DNA from: Flavobacterium glycines
Lineage (GTDB): Bacteria; Bacteroidota; Bacteroidia; Flavobacteriales; Flavobacteriaceae
Assembly (NCBI RefSeq): GCF_900100165.1
Contig: NZ_FNEO01000004.1
Span: 1-64,000, forward strand
Direction of reading: 5' to 3'
DNA: 64,000 nucleotides
This document shows, piece after piece, positions 25,770 to 34,763 of the stretch (position 1 is the stretch's first letter; every line of letters begins with the position of its first letter). Made by a program: the position numbers and the translations under genes. Under the pieces are notes generated by a model that saw nothing but the letters and a program-made list of their open reading frames with translations, did not search any database and had not been told where the DNA came from.

Positions 25770-26510
25770 ATGATTTTAAGAGCCGACAATTTAGTTAAAA
25801 CATACAAAGGAAGAAGTGTCGTAAAAGGCATTTCGGTTGAAGTAAATCAAGGAGAAATCGTTGGTTTATTAGGTCCTAACGGAGCCGGAAAAACCACTTC
25901 TTTCTACATGATTGTTGGATTAGTAAAACCAAATGCCGGAACTATCTATCTCGACGACACAGATATTACGCATTTTCCAATGTACAAAAGAGCACAACAG
26001 GGAATTGGTTATTTAGCACAGGAAGCTTCTGTTTTTAGAAAATTAAGCATAGAAGACAACATCCTAAGTGTTTTACAACTGACCAACCTTTCAAAAGAAG
26101 CACAAATAGCTAAGATGGAAAGCTTAATTGCCGAATTTAGTTTGGAACACATTCGAACCAATCGTGGCGATTTATTATCCGGAGGAGAACGTCGTAGAAC
26201 TGAAATTGCACGCTGTCTGGCTACCGACCCAAAATTTATCCTGCTTGACGAGCCTTTTGCAGGAGTTGACCCTGTGGCTGTTGAAGATATTCAAAGAATT
26301 GTTGCCCAATTAAAAAATAAAAATATCGGGATTTTAATTACCGACCATAACGTTCAGGAAACACTGGCTATTACCGACAAAACCTACCTTATGTTTGAAG
26401 GAGGAATTCTAAAAGCCGGAAAACCCGAAGAACTTGTGGAAGATGAAATGGTTCGAAGAGTTTATTTAGGACAAAATTTCGAATTAAGAAAGAAGAAACT
26501 GGAATTCTAG
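25770..26510 (+). CDS. lptB: LPS export ABC transporter ATP-binding protein
   Basis: A 246-residue ABC ATPase that powers transport of lipopolysaccharide from the inner membrane with LptFGC. Walker A is GPNGAGKTTSFYMIVGLV and the signature LLSGGERRRTEIARCLA. Walker B is FILLDEPFAGVDPVAVEDIQ, and the LptB-specific ITDHNVQETLAITDKTYLM switch is present. Its proximity to kdsD (Kdo pathway) fits a role in LPS biogenesis. Confidence 0.95.
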   Translation: MILRADNLVKTYKGRSVVKGISVEVNQGEIVGLLGPNGAGKTTSFYMIVGLVKPNAGTIYLDDTDITHFPMYKRAQQGIGYLAQEASVFRKLSIEDNILSVLQLTNLSKEAQIAKMESLIAEFSLEHIRTNRGDLLSGGERRRTEIARCLATDPKFILLDEPFAGVDPVAVEDIQRIVAQLKNKNIGILITDHNVQETLAITDKTYLMFEGGILKAGKPEELVEDEMVRRVYLGQNFELRKKKLEF

Positions 26511-26550
26511 ATTTCAGAAAGCAGTCAGCAAAAATTAGAAAGAAAAAAAG

Positions 26551-26784
26551 ATGGAGCAGGAGGAAAAACCTAGTAAAGAAACCCTAAAAAAATGGTCTAA
26601 TGACCCTAACAATTGGGTATGGGGAATGTTTTATTACAACCCAAAAGACAAACGTATTTTTCCTCCGAAAAAAAATCCCTGGATGGGCTGGACAGTAAAT
26701 TTTGCCAATCCAAAATCCATAATTGTTTTTATTATTATTTTTCTTTTACTTATTTTTAGCTTACCTATAGTCTTTGGACACTAA
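26551..26784 (+). CDS. Small membrane protein, DUF5808-like
   Basis: 77 residues: a soluble N-terminus with WGMFYYNPKDKRIFPPKKNPWMGWTVNFANP, the pattern of DUF5808, then one membrane helix near the C-terminus (SIIVFIIIFLLLIFSLPIVF). Function unknown; such domains also occur in transporters and SdpI-like membrane proteins. It follows lptB by 40 bp in the same direction and its stop abuts the stop of the converging GH25 gene with no gap. Confidence 0.75.
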   Translation: MEQEEKPSKETLKKWSNDPNNWVWGMFYYNPKDKRIFPPKKNPWMGWTVNFANPKSIIVFIIIFLLLIFSLPIVFGH

Positions 26785-27645
26785 TTATTCTTTTGTAATA
26801 AATTGAAGCTGCTCTAAATCACCATTAAAGATATTGACATCTACATTACCTTTAATTCCTGAAACGGATGCTTTTTCGGTAAACTGCCAAAACAGCCAAT
26901 CCTCGTCTATCTTTTCGCGGTGAAAATTATAATTGGCTATCCAAAACAGATAATCGGAAAATTCTTTTTTTAGAAAATCATCATAGTAACGCTCACTGGT
27001 ATAAATAATCGGTTTTACTTTGTAATGTGCCTCAACAGCAGTCAACCAACGTTTCAAACCCACTTTTAATCGTTCCATAGATTGATTTTCGGGTAATTTT
27101 TCAATATCTAAAACAGGTGGTAAATCCCCCTTTTCCAAACGAACTGTTTTAATAAAAAGTTCCGCTTGTTCCAACGAATTTTCATTAGGTCGGTAATAAT
27201 GATAAGCTCCACGAATGAGCTTATTTTCTTTAGTTTGAAACCAATTTTCCTTAAACCTTTTATCCAATCGATCGTTTCCAACAGTAGCCCGTACAAAAAC
27301 AAAAGACAATTCATAATCATCATCTAAGGTTTCTACTTCTTCCCAATCGATTGTATCCTGATATTCCGAAACATCAATCCCAAGAGCTTTACCCTCATTT
27401 TTCTCTAAAACCTGATAATTTCGTACATCCGACAGCTGTTTTTCCTTAGCGTCCTTATCTAAAATCTTATCCGTTTTAAAACTAAAATAATACGCTAAAC
27501 CATTCCGATAATGATAAATAACTCCTAAAAAAAGCATTATACCCGCCGCTATAAATCCGATCTTAATGAGCTTTTTTCGAAGAACAGAGGGCTTTTTTTT
27601 CGGTTTTCGGGAAGTAGTACTGCGTCTATATTTTTGCTTTGCCAT
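26785..27645 (-). CDS. Glycoside hydrolase family 25 protein (lysozyme-like), membrane anchored
   Basis: 286 residues. A basic N-terminus (RRSTTSRKPKKKP) precedes one membrane helix (LIKIGFIAAGIMLFLGVIYHY), so the enzyme is anchored and faces the periplasm. The GH25 domain shows GIDVSEYQDTIDW, RGAYHYYRPNE, LPPVLDIEKLPENQ (Asp and Glu catalytic pair) and IYTSERYYDDF. It should cut beta-1,4 bonds between MurNAc and GlcNAc. Chromosomal, non-phage context suggests wall remodelling. Its 5' end overlaps the pssA 3' end by 20 bp. Confidence 0.88.
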   Translation of the reverse strand: MAKQKYRRSTTSRKPKKKPSVLRKKLIKIGFIAAGIMLFLGVIYHYRNGLAYYFSFKTDKILDKDAKEKQLSDVRNYQVLEKNEGKALGIDVSEYQDTIDWEEVETLDDDYELSFVFVRATVGNDRLDKRFKENWFQTKENKLIRGAYHYYRPNENSLEQAELFIKTVRLEKGDLPPVLDIEKLPENQSMERLKVGLKRWLTAVEAHYKVKPIIYTSERYYDDFLKKEFSDYLFWIANYNFHREKIDEDWLFWQFTEKASVSGIKGNVDVNIFNGDLEQLQFITKE

Positions 27646-28351
27646 CTAAAGAAAACCTGTTATTCAATACTGATAATAACACATAACTAATTATAACCAA
27701 CGGAACTCCGGCGTAATGAAAAAACAACACTAACAAAACGGAAAGCGTAATAAAAATAATTTGAAGCAAATTATCCTTAAGCGTAAATTTCTTAATTTTT
27801 AATGAAAAAAGTGGAATCTCGGCATTTAAGATAAAAGCACTAAAAGCGGTAATCAGCAATAAAACCCATTGACTAGTCAACAATTCGAAAGCAACTAAAG
27901 AATCGGAATATTTTATTACCAAAGGCAAACTCAACATAAACAAAGAATTAGCTGGAGTAGGCAACCCGATAAAAGAATCTGTTTGACGCGTATCAATATT
28001 AAAAAAAGCCAAACGGTAACAAGACCCCATAGTAATTACAAATCCTAAAAAAGGGAAATAAGGACAAGCTGTTATTTCGTGCTGACTATTAACTAACAAA
28101 TAATACATCACATAACCTGGAACTACTCCGCTGGTCACCATATCAGCTAATGAATCCAGTTGTAAACCTAATGCTCCCGTAACTTTAAACAAACGGGCAA
28201 AAAAACCGTCGAAAAAATCAAAGAAAATCCCCAAAAACACAAAGAAAAAAGCAATTTCAAACTCCTGTTTACTTACAAAAACCATAGCTATACAGCCACA
28301 AAAAAGATTTAGTAATGTAATACAGTTAGGGATGTGTTTTTTTATATTCAT
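27626..28351 (-). CDS. pssA: CDP-diacylglycerol--serine O-phosphatidyltransferase
   Basis: A 241-residue polytopic membrane enzyme making phosphatidylserine, precursor of phosphatidylethanolamine. The CDP-alcohol phosphotransferase motif is DFFDGFFARLFKVTGALGLQLDSLADMVTSG, with all three Asp, Arg and Gly residues in register. Members of this size are the Bacteroidota/Bacillus type II enzymes. A TAnnTTTG element lies upstream. The overlap with the GH25 gene suggests co-transcription. Confidence 0.93.
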   Translation of the reverse strand: MNIKKHIPNCITLLNLFCGCIAMVFVSKQEFEIAFFFVFLGIFFDFFDGFFARLFKVTGALGLQLDSLADMVTSGVVPGYVMYYLLVNSQHEITACPYFPFLGFVITMGSCYRLAFFNIDTRQTDSFIGLPTPANSLFMLSLPLVIKYSDSLVAFELLTSQWVLLLITAFSAFILNAEIPLFSLKIKKFTLKDNLLQIIFITLSVLLVLFFHYAGVPLVIISYVLLSVLNNRFSLDGKAKI

Positions 28352-28377
28352 TTTCTATTAGCTTTTAAGAATAGCTA

Positions 28378-28385
28378 CAAATTTA
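28378..28385 (-). promoter_or_regulatory. Candidate -7 element of pssA-GH25
   Basis: TAAATTTG on the minus strand is an exact TAnnTTTG match 26 bp before the pssA start. Confidence 0.5.
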
Positions 28386-28485
28386 ATACAATTAGTGAAT
28401 GCCAGCACTTTTAGGAAACATCAATTATCAACAGAAATTATTTGACTATTAACTTAAATACAGAAATTAGCTCGCCAAAAAATGA

Positions 28486-28493
28486 TACTTTTG
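28486..28493 (+). promoter_or_regulatory. Candidate -7 element of the DUF4105 gene
   Basis: TACTTTTG is an exact TAnnTTTG match. It overlaps the codons after the first in-frame ATG (28482), so translation more likely begins at the ATG at 28518. Confidence 0.5.
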
Positions 28494-28517
28494 AAAAAAA
28501 TAGCAATAACAATCACT

Positions 28518-29660
28518 ATGACGAATATTTTTACTTCCAAAAAAACAATATTTCTGCTGTTCTTTCTTAGTTTTTTTAATGCTTTTTGGGCTCAAAACAT
28601 TCAACTATCCAAAGATGCAAAAGTTAGTGTGATTACTTGTGGCCTGGGAAACGAATCGTATTCACTTTTTGGTCATACAGCCATTCGAATCAAAGATGAT
28701 ATCAATTTTGTTGATGCAGTTTACAATTACGGTGCATTTGACTTTAACACGCCTAATTTTGTCCCAAAATTTGCCAAAGGAGATCTCCAATATTTTGCTG
28801 TTGTAAATCGTTATACCGATTTCATCAAGCAATATACTTACGAAAACCGTTCGGTTGAAGAACAGGAACTCCAAATTCCGCTTCAATTCAAACAAAAACT
28901 TTTTGATAATCTAAATACTTCCCTCGCTTCGGGAGACAGCCATTATACTTATAAATTCATTGACAAAAACTGCACGTCGATGGTAGTGGATATTATTAAT
29001 AAAAGTTTAGGAAGCGATATTATCACAAAAAAAACAGACACGGAACTGAGCTACAGAAGTATTTTATTTCCTTATTTTGACCACCACTTCTTTGAAAAAC
29101 TAGGCACAAGTATTATTTTCGGTTCGAAAGTTGATGCTTTGGGTACCAAACTTTTTTTACCGCTGGAATTACAAAAAAGTTTAACACTTATTCAATATAA
29201 CAATCAGCCTCTGGCTCCTAAAAACCAAACACTTTTACATTTTGAAGAGTCACATCCTGTTTCCTGGTGGAATAACATTTATACCTATTTAATGGTTCTG
29301 GCATTGATAGTGATTTGGAATAAAAAAGGAATTCATTATTTCTATTTTTCACTGATGGGAATACTTGGTTTGTTTTTTATTTTCATGGGATTTTATTCCA
29401 ATCACTCAGAATTGACAAACAATTACAATGTACTTTTATTCAATCCTTTTCTTCTTGTTTTACTGTTTTTTTATGCAAAAAAAAGCAGCGTTTGGACTTA
29501 TAGATTTGCCCTGCTGAATCTTTTTTCGCTAATGATTTACCTGATTTTATTATTCAACAAAGCGCATTTATTAATTGTATTGCCTTTAATACTCACTTCA
29601 ATTTATTTCTTAATTCAAATAGCATTAAAAAACAAAAAACCAATACCGATTATCATTTAA
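28518..29660 (+). CDS. DUF4105 protein, Lnb-type lipoprotein N-acyltransferase candidate
   Basis: 380 residues from the ATG at 28518. There is a signal peptide (IFTSKKTIFLLFFLSFFNAFWAQ). A periplasmic DUF4105 domain (about 25-240) follows with VSVITCGLGNESYSLFGHTAIRI, VYNYGAFDFNTPNF and FIDKNCTSMVVDI; the last supplies a conserved Cys and the first a conserved His. Four or five membrane helices fill the C-terminal third. In Bacteroides, proteins of this architecture were reported to be the lipoprotein N-acyltransferase Lnb, which would complement Lgt in this genome. That assignment is from family knowledge; activity of this protein is inferred. Confidence 0.8.
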   Translation: MTNIFTSKKTIFLLFFLSFFNAFWAQNIQLSKDAKVSVITCGLGNESYSLFGHTAIRIKDDINFVDAVYNYGAFDFNTPNFVPKFAKGDLQYFAVVNRYTDFIKQYTYENRSVEEQELQIPLQFKQKLFDNLNTSLASGDSHYTYKFIDKNCTSMVVDIINKSLGSDIITKKTDTELSYRSILFPYFDHHFFEKLGTSIIFGSKVDALGTKLFLPLELQKSLTLIQYNNQPLAPKNQTLLHFEESHPVSWWNNIYTYLMVLALIVIWNKKGIHYFYFSLMGILGLFFIFMGFYSNHSELTNNYNVLLFNPFLLVLLFFYAKKSSVWTYRFALLNLFSLMIYLILLFNKAHLLIVLPLILTSIYFLIQIALKNKKPIPIII

Positions 29661-29663
29661 AAA

Positions 29664-31058
29664 CTATTGTCCTCTATAAAACAAAATAGTTGTAATGGTC
29701 TTTAAAGCAATATTAAAATCCAGATAAAAACTCCTGTGTTTGATATAATACAAGTCATATTGTAATTTAATCAAACTGTCATCAATACTTTCGCCATAGG
29801 AATAATTCACCTGTGCCCAACCTGTAAGTCCCGGTTTTATGATATGACGTGTTTCATAAAAAGGCATAATTTGCGCGATTTCTTCAACAAAAAAAGGTCT
29901 TTCAGGCCGTGGACCAATTGCTGCCATTTCACCTTTTAAAATATTAACAAACTGAGGAAATTCGTCTATTCTGGTTTTTCGCATAAACCTCCCAAAAGCT
30001 GTAATTCTACTATCATTCAAAGTGGCAAAAACCGCTTTTTTAGATTCAGCATTTTCTATCATGGTGCGAAATTTCAAAATCTTAAAAATCACACCGTCTT
30101 TACCCACACGCTCCTGAGTATAAAACAAACTTCCTTTATTGGCAACCGCATTCATTATAAAAATAAAAGGGATAAGCAACAGGGTAATCGCTAAACCTAT
30201 AATCGAAATTATGATTTCAAACATCCTTACTATCGATAAATACAATCGATTTTGATTACTCCTGCTAAAGGGGAAAAAAAGGTAAAAATCACGTTCCACA
30301 TGTTGTACAGGAATACGTTGCGTTTTAGCCTCATACAACTGTGTGTATTCTCTAATTACTTTTCCTGATTCCAGTAATTTCAAGAGTTGTTGGTATAATT
30401 CGGCAGTAATAGTACCTTTCTTCTGACTGGCAACCACAATTTCAGTTATCTGATTTTTTTCTACAAAAGGAACTATTTCTGCTAAAGATATCCTTTTCAA
30501 AAAACCATCTGTTTGATTTTCTACTGAAACAGACTTAAAATCACTCAAATAAGCAACAATTTTATAATGCGGATCAATCGTTTCAATACCTGAAACCAAC
30601 TCATTTAGCTGTTCTTCATCACATACCAACAAAGCATTTTGATGAAAACGTTTGGATGCCAAAAAACGCACATAAAACACTCTCCACAAAACCAGTGAAA
30701 AGAAAACAACCAACAAAAAAGCAATAATCTGGAGTCGATTAGAAGGCAGGACAGGTGAATAAATTGGCGTTAAAAAATAAGCTAAAACAGTAGTTGTAAC
30801 TGTTAATATTGCACTTCTGCCAATTAAAAACTCATTACTGGAAACCTGAAGATTATAAAGTTCAAAAATAGCTCCAATAACCTTTAAATAAAGAATTAAA
30901 ACAGTTAAATACACCCAGTTAGACACAGAGGATTTCAAATATCCCAAATTGAAAAAATAACCAACTACATGCAATGCCAAAACAATACAGACGACATCCA
31001 TGAAATGCAGTATCATTTTCCTTTCGGAAATTTCAAAATGGATTTTATTTTTTTGCAT
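29664..31058 (-). CDS. Undecaprenyl-phosphate sugar phosphotransferase (WbaP/WcaJ family)
   Basis: Started at the ATG at 31058 (464 residues); the TTG at 31103 would add 15 residues of no clear value. Four N-terminal membrane helices and a CoA-binding-like central domain (about 130-240) are followed by a fifth membrane segment. The catalytic C-terminal sugar transferase domain reads QERVGKDGVIFKILKFRTM, KTRIDEFPQFVNILKGEMAAIGPRPERPFF and LKPGLTGWAQVNYSYG-type motifs. It would load the first sugar phosphate on undecaprenyl phosphate, starting the repeat unit built by the genes upstream. It is the last gene of the polysaccharide operon. Confidence 0.92.
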   Translation of the reverse strand: MQKNKIHFEISERKMILHFMDVVCIVLALHVVGYFFNLGYLKSSVSNWVYLTVLILYLKVIGAIFELYNLQVSSNEFLIGRSAILTVTTTVLAYFLTPIYSPVLPSNRLQIIAFLLVVFFSLVLWRVFYVRFLASKRFHQNALLVCDEEQLNELVSGIETIDPHYKIVAYLSDFKSVSVENQTDGFLKRISLAEIVPFVEKNQITEIVVASQKKGTITAELYQQLLKLLESGKVIREYTQLYEAKTQRIPVQHVERDFYLFFPFSRSNQNRLYLSIVRMFEIIISIIGLAITLLLIPFIFIMNAVANKGSLFYTQERVGKDGVIFKILKFRTMIENAESKKAVFATLNDSRITAFGRFMRKTRIDEFPQFVNILKGEMAAIGPRPERPFFVEEIAQIMPFYETRHIIKPGLTGWAQVNYSYGESIDDSLIKLQYDLYYIKHRSFYLDFNIALKTITTILFYRGQ

Positions 31059-31196
31059 TCTGTACTTTTTTAGCAATTTAACTTTTCTCTCAAAAAAAAG
31101 CAACTCAAAAGTGCGCTTTTAAATTGAATTCTGGTCTAAGATTATAAACAAATAAGAAATGCTAAAATATATTCTTTCAAGAACTTAAAATTCAGT

Positions 31197-32567
31197 TTAA
31201 ATGCTGATTTTAGTCTCTAATTGTTCTATTGGCACTGTTTTTTCAACAGGCTCAAAACGGATACTTAACAAAGTTAAAGCATACACAAAAGCCGGTGCCG
31301 CAATTCGCATCGCAGCATGATTAATGGTAAGCAGCCAAAATACATAAAAAGAAAAAAAATAGATGTTTTGGTAATGCATCAGGAAAAGAATGACAGGTGT
31401 AATAAAAAGAATAAAGAGAATGACAACACCAAACATCCCGTGCTCAGCCAGCAACCTTGTAATTTCATTATGCGAAGCTACTTCCTGTCCCAACATCTGT
31501 TCCCGATAAGATTTCCCCATCCCAATTCCGACTCCCATAATAGGATTCTCTTTAAAAAGTTCAAATTCAGTCCCGATTACCTGTTCACGTCCGCCCAAAC
31601 GATCTGCTTTTTCTCTTCCTGCCGCATCCTGATTAGCGTATCTTTTGGTAATCAAACCACTGGTTTGAAAAACACTATAACTCCATACACTAAGCGCTAA
31701 AACACTACTTAAAATAACAATCCTCTTTAATTTTCTTTTTCCGGAACCATTAGAAAAGAGATAAGCGGTTAAAAGTATAAAAACAATCATTACAAATCCT
31801 GTAATCACACCTCCTCTGGAAAAAGTTACAATAGCGCGATAACTACATACCACAAACAGGAAGCCATTTAGCAGCATCATTCCTTTAGATTTGGACATAA
31901 AAACCAACTGACAAAAAAAAATAAACATACCTAGTCCTAAAACGGTAGCCACCTGATTAGGACCAAAGCCCCCCGAAGTAGCAAAATTAGATTGAGTTCC
32001 TGTAACAACATCACGAACAGTAGGATGATACAATAGCAGATAAACCAAAGTAGAAATAATAGGCAAACCTAAAATCACCACTACATTTTGCAATTGTTTG
32101 AATGTAAGTTGCCTTTGATAACAATACAAAGCACTCAGACCCAAACAAACAGGCCCGGAGATATTAAAGGTGATGGCCTTTCGAATTTCAACACCTAGAT
32201 CCTGATTGCTCATAGTAACTAACATTCCCGGAATTAATAGTAAAAAATAAAACCAGTACACAATACTGTTTTTAGAGAAACCACTCAAAACAAAACCCAG
32301 CAACATCAACAGAGAGACGGCAGTTTTAACGTATTCATTATTCAAATTCCCTCCCGTCATCCTAATAAAAACCTCTGCACCAACAAGATAAGCCGAAACA
32401 TACAACACTTCATTATTCTTATTGTTTTTGCTGATAATATAATAAACGCCAAAAACAGCTATTAGCAAGGCATAGATTTTAGACAAAAACGGAATAACAA
32501 AAATGGCAAATGCTATGCCTACATGAATTGCAATGAGTTTGATATAATTGATTTCGGATTTATTCAT
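31197..32567 (-). CDS. O-antigen ligase / polymerase family membrane protein
   Basis: 456 residues from the ATG at 32567. About 10-12 membrane helices are visible, and a large periplasmic loop (about 290-370) has GVGIGMGKSYREQML and ASHNEITRLLAEHGMFGV, the His-containing signature of the Wzy/WaaL (Wzy_C) family. It could polymerise repeat units or ligate the glycan to a lipid or protein acceptor; the two roles cannot be told apart by sequence. Its start overlaps the stop of the upstream GT4 gene by 8 bp. Confidence 0.85.
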   Translation of the reverse strand: MNKSEINYIKLIAIHVGIAFAIFVIPFLSKIYALLIAVFGVYYIISKNNKNNEVLYVSAYLVGAEVFIRMTGGNLNNEYVKTAVSLLMLLGFVLSGFSKNSIVYWFYFLLLIPGMLVTMSNQDLGVEIRKAITFNISGPVCLGLSALYCYQRQLTFKQLQNVVVILGLPIISTLVYLLLYHPTVRDVVTGTQSNFATSGGFGPNQVATVLGLGMFIFFCQLVFMSKSKGMMLLNGFLFVVCSYRAIVTFSRGGVITGFVMIVFILLTAYLFSNGSGKRKLKRIVILSSVLALSVWSYSVFQTSGLITKRYANQDAAGREKADRLGGREQVIGTEFELFKENPIMGVGIGMGKSYREQMLGQEVASHNEITRLLAEHGMFGVVILFILFITPVILFLMHYQNIYFFSFYVFWLLTINHAAMRIAAPAFVYALTLLSIRFEPVEKTVPIEQLETKISI

Positions 32568-33645
32568 GTACAAGGGTTGTTTGTATCCAGTAAATATACT
32601 TTTTTATAATTGATGGAGCCGAAAAATGCAGCTTCACTTTTTGATGTAGCTCCTCAGCAAAATAATTTCGTAGTGATTCATCTTCAATCAACTCAACTAA
32701 TCGATCATAAAATAAATCGACATTTTTTGAAGGCACTAAAAAACCATTTTTATTATTTTCAACAATAGCACTCAGTTGCCCTACATCTGTAGCTAAAACT
32801 GCTTTTTTATATAAGGCATATTCTAAAACGGCTAAAGGCAAGCCCTCTGAATTAGAAGTTAATATTCCTATTTGTACCTCACCTAAAACATTTGCCACAT
32901 CCAAACAGGAATCATAACAATAAACATACTGTTCCAATCCCCTCTCCTTAATTGCAGCTTTCAATTCATGAGCATAATGGTCATTAAAATCTTTCCCCAC
33001 TAAATGAAAACTCCAATCCGGATGTGATTCTTTCAATTGAGAAGCAACTCCAAGTAACAAAAAATGATTCTTCTGCTGACGCAAATTGGCCAAACATAAG
33101 ATACGTTTTCCTTCTTCTCCCTGCAATACTGTTCTTGCAACTTTTGAAACTTCGACAGTTACAAAATTAGGCAAATAAATTACGTTTTTACAATACAACT
33201 GCCCGCATGCCCAATCTTTCAACTTCTCATTTACAGCAACTATACCATTGAAAAAAAAACTTGCTAATTGTAAAGCATATTTTGGTCGTTTAGCCAGGAA
33301 TTCACTATTTCCATAATGGTCATGCCAAATGATTTTAATACCCGGATAACACAATTTAAGTAATACAGCTAAAAAAAAAGAAGAACTATGAGCCTGAATA
33401 ATTCTCACTTTATGTTTAACAATATACTTTCGCAATCTTAAAACAGCCCCAATGTCAATTGTATTTCTTTTCTTTAAAAAGAAATAATTTACTTTATCTG
33501 CTAATTCCCCTTTCAAATCACCTTCTTTTCGGGTAGTAACCAATGCCGAAAATTCAATTTCATTAGCCAAAGCATTGGCATAATTTACTGCCATGCGTTC
33601 GGCTCCACCTATTTCTAAAGAATCTATTAGTTGTACTACCCTCAT
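32560..33645 (-). CDS. Glycosyltransferase family 4
   Basis: 361 residues, GT-B fold. The N-terminus LIDSLEIGGAERMAVNYANAL is the acceptor-side glycine-rich loop, and NLRQQKNHFLLLGVASQL begins the donor domain. TSNSEGLPLAVLEYALYKKAVLATDVGQ is the ExxxxxxE nucleotide-sugar motif. It is a retaining glycosyltransferase of the cytosolic face; donor and acceptor unknown. Overlaps both neighbours by a few bases. Confidence 0.88.
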   Translation of the reverse strand: MRVVQLIDSLEIGGAERMAVNYANALANEIEFSALVTTRKEGDLKGELADKVNYFFLKKRNTIDIGAVLRLRKYIVKHKVRIIQAHSSSFFLAVLLKLCYPGIKIIWHDHYGNSEFLAKRPKYALQLASFFFNGIVAVNEKLKDWACGQLYCKNVIYLPNFVTVEVSKVARTVLQGEEGKRILCLANLRQQKNHFLLLGVASQLKESHPDWSFHLVGKDFNDHYAHELKAAIKERGLEQYVYCYDSCLDVANVLGEVQIGILTSNSEGLPLAVLEYALYKKAVLATDVGQLSAIVENNKNGFLVPSKNVDLFYDRLVELIEDESLRNYFAEELHQKVKLHFSAPSIIKKYIYWIQTTLVHE

Positions 33646-34763
33646 CTTTCTAATAGTTTTTGAATTTCATTTTCAAAACGCTCTAAGGTATATTCTCCTG
33701 ACCAATTGACAGCAGCGCTACTCTTATTTTCAAATTCAGCAGAATTGACTATTAATGACGCAATTGCTGCAACATCTTTTTCCAAATGCATTTGTAACAA
33801 AACGCCTCGATTACCGTAATCCAACATATAAGGCACACAGGAAACCGCAGTAGCAAAAGGAACACAACCCCAAAACATCCCTTCGGCAATGGCTTTGGGC
33901 CAGCCTTCACTTTTGGAAGCTAAAATTACAAAATGACTCTCATGATAGGCTTTTTTCAATACTTCCTGATTTTGATTCCCATGCAAAAAAACACATTCGC
34001 TAAGATTCTTCTTTTCAATATAATTTTGGAAAGCCGGTCTTAAAGGTCCGTCGCCAAAAACATCTAATTGAACATTAAGATTTCTCAATTTTAATTGTTC
34101 CAAAAGCCGGATAGCATACAACGGATTTTTGCCTTCCACCAAAGTTCCCACAAAGAGCAATCGTATTTTTTCGTTTGAACCAATGGTCTTTACTATTGTT
34201 TTTTCTTCTCTTTCGGAATAACTTGCCGTAAAAAAAGACTGAATATTATCGGATTGATTATCCCATTCACCGTAAACCAATACTTTTATATTTCGGGTCA
34301 AAAAAGTATTGGATAAAATCCATTTTTGCAGGCGATACGTCCACGGCTGTTTGGCTTTTGGATCCCAATTACCCGCATACTTTGCGATCTTGGTTTTGGA
34401 AGGAAAAAAAATTTGCAATACACAAGCTAACAAACCCATATTTCCCGGACAACGCAAATGAATATGATCGGCTTGTTGCATGGCTTTACTTATTTTAAAA
34501 AGTATCCCCGGAATTTTAAAAACAGAAATAATTCCATTTTTAAAACTGGTCAGACTAAAAGCAGGAACTGTTCGAAAATCAATTTTGGAATGCTTATAAA
34601 AAGCTTCAATTGCTGTGGGTTCGTGATTCGCTAAAGGAGCAAGCAAAACAACCTCATCCACATACTTCAGCCAAATATTCATTTCGCGAACATAGGGCTC
34701 GTAAGCAAAATACCGATTATTGCTTTTGGTATGTACAACATGAGTAACAATTAAAAACTTCAT
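33642..34763 (-). CDS. Glycosyltransferase family 4
   Basis: 373 residues. The N-terminal domain has HVVHTKSNNRYFAYEPYVREM, HIHLRCPGNMGLLACVL and the KYAGNWDPKAKQPWTYRLQKW stretch found in a Bacteroidota sugar-transferase subgroup. The GT-B donor domain has LLFVGTLVEGKNPLYAIRLLEQL and ASKSEGWPKAIAEGMFWGCVPFAT (ExxxxxxE-like motif). Its start overlaps the upstream methyltransferase stop (ATGA). Sugar specificity unknown. Confidence 0.85.
   Translation of the reverse strand: MKFLIVTHVVHTKSNNRYFAYEPYVREMNIWLKYVDEVVLLAPLANHEPTAIEAFYKHSKIDFRTVPAFSLTSFKNGIISVFKIPGILFKISKAMQQADHIHLRCPGNMGLLACVLQIFFPSKTKIAKYAGNWDPKAKQPWTYRLQKWILSNTFLTRNIKVLVYGEWDNQSDNIQSFFTASYSEREEKTIVKTIGSNEKIRLLFVGTLVEGKNPLYAIRLLEQLKLRNLNVQLDVFGDGPLRPAFQNYIEKKNLSECVFLHGNQNQEVLKKAYHESHFVILASKSEGWPKAIAEGMFWGCVPFATAVSCVPYMLDYGNRGVLLQMHLEKDVAAIASLIVNSAEFENKSSAAVNWSGEYTLERFENEIQKLLER

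Noticed and set aside
26785..27645. Prophage lysin
   Set aside because: No other phage genes are nearby; the protein has its own membrane anchor and overlaps pssA in an ordinary operon.
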